Part shown: positions 56,985 to 64,000 of the stretch, piece by piece
How positions within the stretch are numbered: the first letter of the stretch is position 1
How the letters are laid out: each line of letters begins with the position of its first letter
Assembly (NCBI GenBank): GCA_003255025.1
Contig: QANY01005406.1
Span: 517,277-581,276, forward strand
Length of the DNA: 64,000 nt
Reading direction: 5' to 3'
Source: Datisca glomerata
Taxonomy: Eukaryota; Streptophyta; Magnoliopsida; Cucurbitales; Datiscaceae
Notes under the pieces: model-generated
The model's input: the letters and a program-made list of their open reading frames with translations, nothing else
What the model was told of the DNA's origin: nothing
Database searches by the model: none
Made by a program: the position numbers and the translations under genes

Positions 56985-58130
56985 AAAAATTTCATTGACA
57001 TCTTCTGTGATTTTATCAAATGATATCCACACTTATTCTAAGTTTAGAAATATCACTCATACCCCTTATAGTTTTTAAGTGTGGCTACTATTAAATTTTC
57101 AGTTAAATCACCCATTAAACACTCATCTTCATAAATGTTTTTTTGGCACCATAATGATATATCATTTGTAAATTGAGTTACTTTAAATTTCATTTCTACC
57201 TCGTCTTCCAAATTTTATGCAGTCATGGAAACCAGCAACTTAATTGGAATTGTAACTGAGTTCGGTGTGAAATTTGAGATTGACAATTCTGGCTTTGTCT
57301 TCAGCGCGTTTTTAAGATTAGCTAAAGCTTAGCCAGATACAATCTCTTGCAAGTCACCTTTGAACAGGGAAAAAACCATACAAGACACGTAGTAATTTTT
57401 TGTTCTGTCTCGCTCAACTGTCAATCAGTCATAATCACTTAGTAATTTTTTATGGTTTCGAGCCAATTAGTCACAACCATTTAGTGGCCTGCCAATCTGT
57501 CTCATCCAAGTAATTCGCCTCACCCAATCAATCACAGTCGTATGCCTGTCATTTCGGATCTCTTTTGTCTGTTCCCGCTCTTCTTCTTATCTTTCCTTTC
57601 CCGTTCTTCCACAGTTCGACACTTCCCGTTGACCGGTTTGCTTTTCCTATTCTATTTAGGATTCCCGCTTCTGTTCTCTTTCCTGCTCTAACGAGGATTC
57701 CTGCTTCCCTGCTCTTTCTCGCTCTGATAAGGATTATTCTCGCTTCCATGCTCTTTCCCGCTCTGGTGAAGATTCCTTCTTCTGTGCTCTTTCCCGCTCT
57801 GATGAGGATTATTCCCGCCCGCAAAGTTGCTAACATCGCTCTTCGGTTATAAATTATAATGGGTTGGTTCTTTTGTGGTGTCGTCCTATAGAAATTATAA
57901 CATTTAACCATTTTAGCTAGTATGATATTATATATATATTTGTAATTTTTAATAAGAAAAATTTTACTGACACCATCTGGGGTTTTATTAAATGACACTC
58001 ACACACACTTTAAATTTAAAAATATCACTCACACCTTTTAATTTTTAAGTGTGAACACTCATACTCATTCCGTTAAATTTTCTGTTAAATAACCCATTAC
58101 ACACGGCCATTTAAGTGTTTTTGTTTGGCT
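56985..58130. mobile_element. Candidate TRIM-like element: two direct ~165-bp repeats around a minisatellite
   Basis: Direct repeats at 56985-57147 and 57956-58130 share ATTTTA(T/C)CAAATGA-like text, AAATATCACTCA(T/C)ACC, TTTTAAGTGTG and CC(G)TTAAATTTTC.GTTAAAT.ACCCATTA. They enclose about 800 bp with no copia or gypsy coding and a repetitive CCCGCTC block. TG/CA ends and a target duplication were not found, so a retroelement origin is only a suggestion. Confidence 0.35.
57650..57820. repeat. CTCTTTCCCGCTCTGATGAGGATT minisatellite
   Basis: About five imperfect ~36-42 bp units have the core TGCTCTTTCCCGCTCTG followed by (A/G)TGAGGATTATTC. The minus strand is open through it and would encode repeats of RAGIILIRAGKSTE. 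The reading frame is probably a by-product of the repeat, because no start context or homology supports it. Confidence 0.8.
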
Positions 58131-61100
58131 GAGGTTGGCGTATAATTTGAATTAATTAGATAAAGTTTGGTCCATTGAACAAAATGATCTATCATGGAAA
58201 TTTTAATCCTAGTAACATCCTTATTAAACCGAGGAACTCTACAGAAGGGTATTTCCACATAAAGATTTATATGTTCAGTTTATCTTCTGTCAAAACTACC
58301 TCTGTTACAAGCTCACAATAATGACCTCCACGAATGGCTGTAATCTCAAGGCATAATAAGTTTCTCATTTTATTTTGTTATTTTAATCATCTCATAGAAT
58401 TTGAGAAATCTATATAAGACCAATGTGCTAAATGAAAAATGGGCATTTCAATATAACGAGAAACACAACACATACTATTTGCTCCATGCATTCTCTACCT
58501 CTCTTTCTAATTAATATTTATATAAATTAATCATTATCGATATTTTTCCTCTTCATCTCTGGTTAACCAAGGAAACAATCATTTACAACCACCATTTATG
58601 CTTAGAATTCAGTTTTTATTTCGCTGATTTTAAGTCACGGAAACTCCATTAATGGCTTTCTGATGGAGCTTGAAATCATGGTTAAGCTTCCCTTTTCGCC
58701 ACAATAGTAGGTGGAGATAATTTCTTAGGTATCCATAACTTCTGATTGTCAGCTAAGAGTCCAAGACAACTCAACTCAAGAATGCTACCTCTATATCACA
58801 ATAATCTAACGAAGGGATGTGTAATTCAGGCTGAATTATATTCAGGGTTCATAATAATGAACTTCTTTATGTACCGGAGAATTATGCAAAATCGAAGAAA
58901 AGTGGGTCTCTGAGATGGGCCTGTTTGCCAACATTTTTTTGTTAACTAAGTATTTGGGTGAAGGGTGAGGGAATAGTGGCCTTTCCCAGTCATTTAGACA
59001 TTCTGACTCAAAAAACTTGTCCCATGTCATATTTTTAGTTGTAATAAAAGCTGTCAAAATTAGCTAAACATTGGGGTATGCATTTTGATATTATTTACAT
59101 GTTTACCATCATTAAATGTTCTTTTTCTCCATGCAATTAACCCTTTTTTTTAATTTTGGTTTTATTTGGAACTTTTTCTAAATTTTTTATTTTAGCAATT
59201 AATCCAAACAATTTGTATTTTGGATTTCTCAAAAGCTTTGTTATGTCACTTGTGCAATTTTTGCCTGGAGCAGAGTCTATATGGGCTTCAAATATTCTCT
59301 CTCCTCCTTTGTAAACATTCACAAAATCATGGTCCAAAGTCACAAGGAAATCTCAACATTCAGATCTAATATCATTGTCTTCGTTTAGCAGTTTCCCTCC
59401 ATCCCCACATCATCAACAGCTCTTAGCTCAAGAACGTCGTAGCCTCTGAAAATACAGTCATGGAAAAATATATATCTTCTCCAGCATAAAATAAGGACCG
59501 TTTTGGAAGGAAAGTACAATGCATTTCTCATGCATTCACTTGAATAATAATTCGGGACGCAAGGATATTTTTTGAAACACATACTTAAAATTGAAAATTG
59601 CTAGAAATTTCTAAGAGATGAACTTTTCTGTTTTGGATAAGTGAAACTTTTTAATTTTGAGTTAGTAAAAGTTGTACTTGGGGTGAAGTTTGGGTGATGA
59701 AAGGTCAATGGCATAAGGTGTAAATAAAAATAAAAGGCATGCTTTAATATTTAATTAATTTTGACAGTTCTATCAAGTTTTTAGAGTAAGAGTGTCCAAG
59801 TAATTGTCAAAATGAGTGTAGCTAGTATCCTTCCCGAATTAGTAAATAGAAAATGTCTATTAAAATACTCGACTGGATCGTCCGTTAGTCAACTTTCGAT
59901 TGTGTATGTGACCACTTGCATCACACGTGCTATCCCTTGTATCACATATTTAAAGTTGAGTCACACGTATAAGCTTAATCACTGACCTTCACTCTTCGCT
60001 CTGATAAATGATCATCTCACATACTTTCAAATGGACGATCCAGACTTGACAAAATTAAAATACAAAATAAAAAAGTGGTCAGGTTATTAAATATAATCAT
60101 ATCTTTTAACATGTTCAGCAGATCTGAACCAATAGATTTATTGAACATCATGTCATGTTGAGATTCTCCAACAGAGTGTGATCTCCCTTCGATCAAAACC
60201 AAGTAGTGTTCAGTAACCTACTATCACTTTTTTATCCTTTCCATACCAAAGTTGCTATGAGTAGCACTGATTAATGATATTAATGATACTATAAGAGATT
60301 AGAGAAGTTGGTGTAATGGTTCAGTTTCAATGACCTTAATCTTGTAATAAGGAAATTCCATAATGCATATTGATAAGCAGCAGGGTGCCCAAATGCTTCC
60401 AATAAATATCCAAATCTCAAATAGAAAGTGGTCCAATGATAATGTCTCTTTTATTTATATTTGGCTCCTCAGTCCAATCACCTCATTCCGTGTGTTAATG
60501 ATAATGAATCAGAGTAATTGCTTCATTACAAACTAATATAATCCGGATAAAAGGGTAATTATGTAATTTTAAGATAGTAGAGAAGCTCTTTTTTTTATCT
60601 AATCCGGAGCCAAGTATTATCATTGTAATTAAACCTCACTAAATGATTTGTATGAGTGGACTGCAAGCTAAATCATAAAAAATGTATAATAGTAATTATG
60701 TTTCATTATTACACATAATTTGGAATACAATCCAGTAGCTTCTAAAATGGCCTACCATTTCATGCCCCTTCACTTTTAAGTTAAAGCAATTTAAATTTCA
60801 TGATGTGAATTTTTCTTTTTCTCTCACTTTTTTAGAATTAAAAACAATGCTTTTAACATGTTACATTCTTTAATTCATCCAAGTAATTCACTAAAAAAGA
60901 AATTGATTTACCTCTAATTGCTTTGCATCAGAAGAAGCTACTTGTTATTCAAAGAGTCAGATGTTTATATGTTTGTATATGAAATATGTAACACTCTCTT
61001 ATTAGCAATAGAGAATTTGAAGTAGATTTTTAAATTTTAAAAATTATGAACACGTAGCATCAAATGATATGTACGGATATTGAATTTTCAATACTCCAAA

Positions 61101-62140
61101 ACTATGTTTACTGTTTCGATTTTTAGAAATATGAAAGAAAGAAAAATGAAAGAAAAAATAAGTAGAATGAGCGGAAAATGAAAGAAAATTATTGATATAG
61201 CAAAATTCATTCATATCATTATTTTTCTGATCTAGACATTTCAAAAACTCTGAACAAAAATATAATTATACAATTTTTTTCCACAAAATTTCAAGATCAA
61301 AACATAACCCAAGAATGCCAAAGAATTTCTTGATCCACAGTACTAGATCCAAACATGGAGTTTTTTTAATTCGAAAAAGACACTACATGGTGACAAGTGA
61401 CAGTAAAAGCCAAAAAATGTTTTTATGAATTAATTCAACTACTGTTATTTAGTTCAAATTTCAAACTCCTTCACCCTCCCTCTTCTTAGCCATTAAGCAT
61501 AGCCAAAGAGAAATATCATTTTTGAATATCTAACAGAAACATTATTTTCATTCATTCTTTTACATAATAAAATACAAGAAGTCAAAGATTTGAGTTTAAA
61601 ATATTTTGCTTAATTTAATGAGAATTCGCTTCAAGTTTTTTTCACACACTTGCTCGATTATATTGCTTTAGAGAGTAATACATTGACAAAAGTTTAGACA
61701 GAATCAAATTTCACAAAATCATAATAAGATGGCGTATGATGTTGTACCAACATTTAATTTAAAAAAACAAAACTCAAAAACTGAAGTAACACTTAGAGTA
61801 CATAATCAATATAGAAATTTGTACATTTGAGCAGGAATTACAAGAGCAATAAAGTAAATAATAAAGGCCAAAAGGAAAATAAGTTACAGTTATCAAATAG
61901 TAGGTAAAGGAAGTGCTATATGTTTATGGTTTTGTGAAAAATGGAATGGACATGAGATGAGGAAGAGTCCAAGCTCTGACATTGAAAGTAAAGCGTTTTT
62001 GTTTTTCTGCATCAGAATTTACAGAGACTCAAAATAAAATGGGGAAAAAAGCTTTTTCAAATTTCTTTCCAGTTTTTTGAACCTTTGCTCATCCTAAGCT
62101 CTTCTTCGTCCTAAACCTTTTCAACTTTCTTTCAAGCTTC
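58131..62140. other. 4-kb AT-rich intergenic region
   Basis: No gene is recognised. Minus-strand open stretches around 58842-59582 (including ELRAVDDVGMEGN and RIFEAHIDSAPGKNCTSDIT) might be a decayed gene, but the frames are short and no family is recognised. The last few hundred bases before 62140 are likely promoter and leader of the coiled-coil gene. Confidence 0.4.
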
Positions 62141-62226
62141 TATTGAAGGAAATTAAGAGATTAATTTGCTGCACTGAAAGTAAAGAAATGGTTGCTGATT
62201 TCAAGGAAGGCAGAAAATGCAGGTGG

Positions 62227-62228
<2 letters not shown>

Positions 62229-62290
<62 letters not shown>
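62229..62290. repeat. (TC)31 microsatellite in 5' leader
   Basis: An uninterrupted 62-bp TC run ends 39 bp before the ATG at 62330. CT-rich leaders are common in plant genes and such runs vary in length between individuals. Confidence 0.95.
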
Positions 62291-62293
<3 letters not shown>

Positions 62294-62329
62294 CATTTTG
62301 TCAAATGGGTTTTTGTTCTCAGTGATAAA

Positions 62330-63348
62330 ATGGAAGGAAGTGAAGGTTTGAGGACATTAGAGTGCCTAAGAGGAAGATTGCAAGCAGAGAGGCAAACTTC
62401 AAAGCTTGCAAAAGAGGAAGCAGAGGCAATGGGCAACAAGGTAACTTTCTGTCATTGCTAAATCTCTCCAAAATCTTCCTAATTACAGTTTTAGGTATCT
62501 AGAACAAGTTCTCTAATGGGTAAATTGAATTAAAGCTCAGACATGAATTTTTGACACAGTTAATAGAATTAGAGAATCAGTTGAGAGAGGAGACCAAGTT
62601 GAAGGAAAAAGCTGAAAAGAAACTTCAATTGTTGAAGAAGAAGCTTCATTCGTTGAAGATTTCCTCAAGATCAGTAGATTCCAGTTCTAGTTCGTCTAAA
62701 AGCTGTGAAATTTCTTCTGGGTCTTGCTCAAGTTCTTCAAATACTAGTTACCCAGAAGAACAGGATTCTAAATTCATGAACTTGAATTCCTTAATCTCAC
62801 AAAGTATCAGTGAGAATGTGTCAGACAGCATTTCATCCAAAAAGGGCTTTGAAGAAACTCAAGATCATGGAAATTCTAATCCCAGTCAGGACTCTGAATT
62901 CTCACAAGTTTTTGATAATGGGTATCAAATTCTGTCTACAATTATGCAAATTGAATTATTAAATTGTAGTTTTGAGAATAATCCATTTTTCTCTCTCTTA
63001 TTTTTAAGGAAATGTGTGACTACAAATTGTGTTATTACCCATGCCACATTTTTTAAAATAATCCACTTTTCTTTTTCTTTCTCGGGCTAGCTAAGGTAAT
63101 TTACTGACTGAATTTTTTAAACATTTATTTTCAGCTCTTCAAGCTTAAATTCTTCAATGGAGGAAGATGATATTGATCTTGATGATTCACTGGCATTAGT
63201 TCCAGTGAGTTTGCCAAGAACAGCAGAGACCAAAGATGTGAGGCCGCTTGATGAAAGGGTCAGTGAGGTCCTTGATTCTCTAAAGCATATCAGAGAAAAG
63301 ATTCAGAACTCACTGAACACAAGAAATAATATGATTAAGGTTGGATAA
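62330..63348 (+). CDS. Plant coiled-coil protein of unknown function (three exons)
   Basis: Exons 62330-62440, 62560-62921 and 63135-63348 join with GT...AG introns to 228 residues. The N-terminal 75 residues are a charged heptad-rich coiled coil (MEGSEGLRTLECLRGRLQAE, ..., ETKLKEKAEKKLQLLKKKLH). A Ser-rich disordered linker follows (about 80-105). A C-terminal block contains DDSLALVPVSLP and DERVSEVLDSLKHIREKIQN. The arrangement is typical of a small plant-specific family with no assigned biochemical role. The exon 2 donor at 62922 (GGGTATC) is chosen because it alone keeps frame into SSSLNSSMEEDD. The start at 62330 excludes the (TC)n run, which would otherwise be read as Ser-Leu repeats from an upstream in-frame ATG at 62192. 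A role in scaffolding is only a guess. Confidence 0.8.
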
Positions 63349-64000
63349 ACCTTAATTAAATATGAATAACAGTGCTTAATGTCATTTTTCTTCTAATTTT
63401 TTGTTTAAGAGAGTGACTTTATGTAGAGAACTAAAAGTATATATGTTGGTTCTGCATTTGATAAAAGTGTTGTTCATTGGGCATTATAGAGAGCATGTGA
63501 TGTTGGGATTGATTGCCTCAATGATGCATCTGTCCCACCTTGTATTCTGAGTTTACCTGTACAATGGGGTCAGATTAAATACTTTTTATTTTCAATTTAT
63601 TTGTGAGCATATTTCACTGATAATCTTAAAAAATAATAATATAATTTAAAAAGCTGTTTTTTTCAATGAAATTTGGCTTTTTTTAACTTGAGAAAATATT
63701 AAATTATTCTTTTTATTTTAAATTTTTTTCAATAAATTTGATATATGCTATACTATGATATACATAAAATGTTTCGTTGAACGTGATCTAACAAATGTTA
63801 ATATCAAATTAGACTGTTAGACTATGATCTAACAGAAAATATTTACTAGACTATGAGATAACTTCATCTTTTTTTCCTATAAAATGTTAAAAAAACTAAA
63901 CATGATCCTGATTTCATCTCTCACAAATCTTTCTTCTATGTTATTGGTTGAGGATTAAATTTGAATTTTGAAATTTGATGGGCTGACTCGATACCCAAGT
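63349..64000. other. 3' flank of the coiled-coil gene
   Basis: AT-rich DNA with no coding similarity. The direct repeat GACTATGA(T/G)(C/A)TAACA occurs twice at about 63819-63862. Confidence 0.4.

Noticed and set aside
57549..57998. 149-residue minus-strand ORF as a real gene
   Set aside because: It is open because of a ~39-bp minisatellite, and no homology or promoter context supports it.
58842..59582. Decayed minus-strand protein gene
   Set aside because: Only short disconnected frames exist and none matches a family I recognise, so it is mentioned only as an unexplained stretch.
62161..62439. Open frames reading the TC repeat as (Arg-Glu)n or (Ser-Leu)n
   Set aside because: They are products of the microsatellite. 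The gene starts at 62330 and splices at 62440.

Overview
This is a nuclear genomic window from a flowering plant, most likely a eudicot. The evidence is AT-rich intergenic DNA, GT-AG spliced genes, a mitochondrion-type PPR protein, a PR-1 protein, ALS3, SGR9, Ty1/copia retrotransposons primed by initiator-Met tRNA, MULE and hAT DNA transposons, and (CT)n in a 5' leader. I could not name the species. There is one ambiguous base (n) at 55995.

Genes (seven clear, two doubtful). A secreted PR-1/CAP protein (5370-6059, +) converges on an ALS3-type UPF0014 membrane protein (6600-8275, -, three exons). After a transposon-rich gap come a six-exon gene for a probable mitochondrial protein with two RRM-like units (15024-16662, +) and an intronless E-class PPR gene (19059-20657, -). 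ALS3 and this PPR resemble the adjacent Arabidopsis genes At2g37330 and At2g37320, so an old gene neighbourhood appears to have been pulled apart by transposons. Further on are a small Tudor-like protein (42235-42738, -), an SGR9-type RING-H2 ubiquitin ligase (53262-54086, +), and a three-exon coiled-coil protein (62330-63348, +). Two weak minus-strand candidates lie at 40839-41440 and 47548-47721. The genes look like independent housekeeping, defence or development loci. There is no operon-like organisation.

Mobile DNA. (1) 1-4472 is the 3' part of a decayed Mutator-like element (MULE) with a transposase remnant and a DUF1985 gene whose exons are triplicated in tandem. (2) 9752-12780 is a transposase-free fold-back MULE with a perfect 9-bp target duplication. 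Both carry arrays of a short palindrome (CTACTTGAA-CCC-TTCAAGTAG), and the second has an hAT-like element nested in it. (3) 20.8-37.4 kb is a nested set of dead copia elements in both orientations. A minus-strand element is apparently split by a 9.6-kb block carrying plus-strand elements. (4) 43401-47093 is an internally deleted copia element with an exact 5-bp target duplication, and it hosts two hAT-like insertions. (5) 47771-49246 is another fold-back MULE with a perfect 9-bp target duplication. Its centre is filled with a different palindromic motif array.

The most unusual signal is the recurring architecture of MULE ends with 9-bp target duplications, long inverted arms, and interiors made of short hairpin-forming palindromes instead of genes. 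It is seen in two unrelated sequence families, with a third, probably coding-competent relative of the first at the left edge. Remaining gaps are AT-rich DNA with minor tandem repeats.
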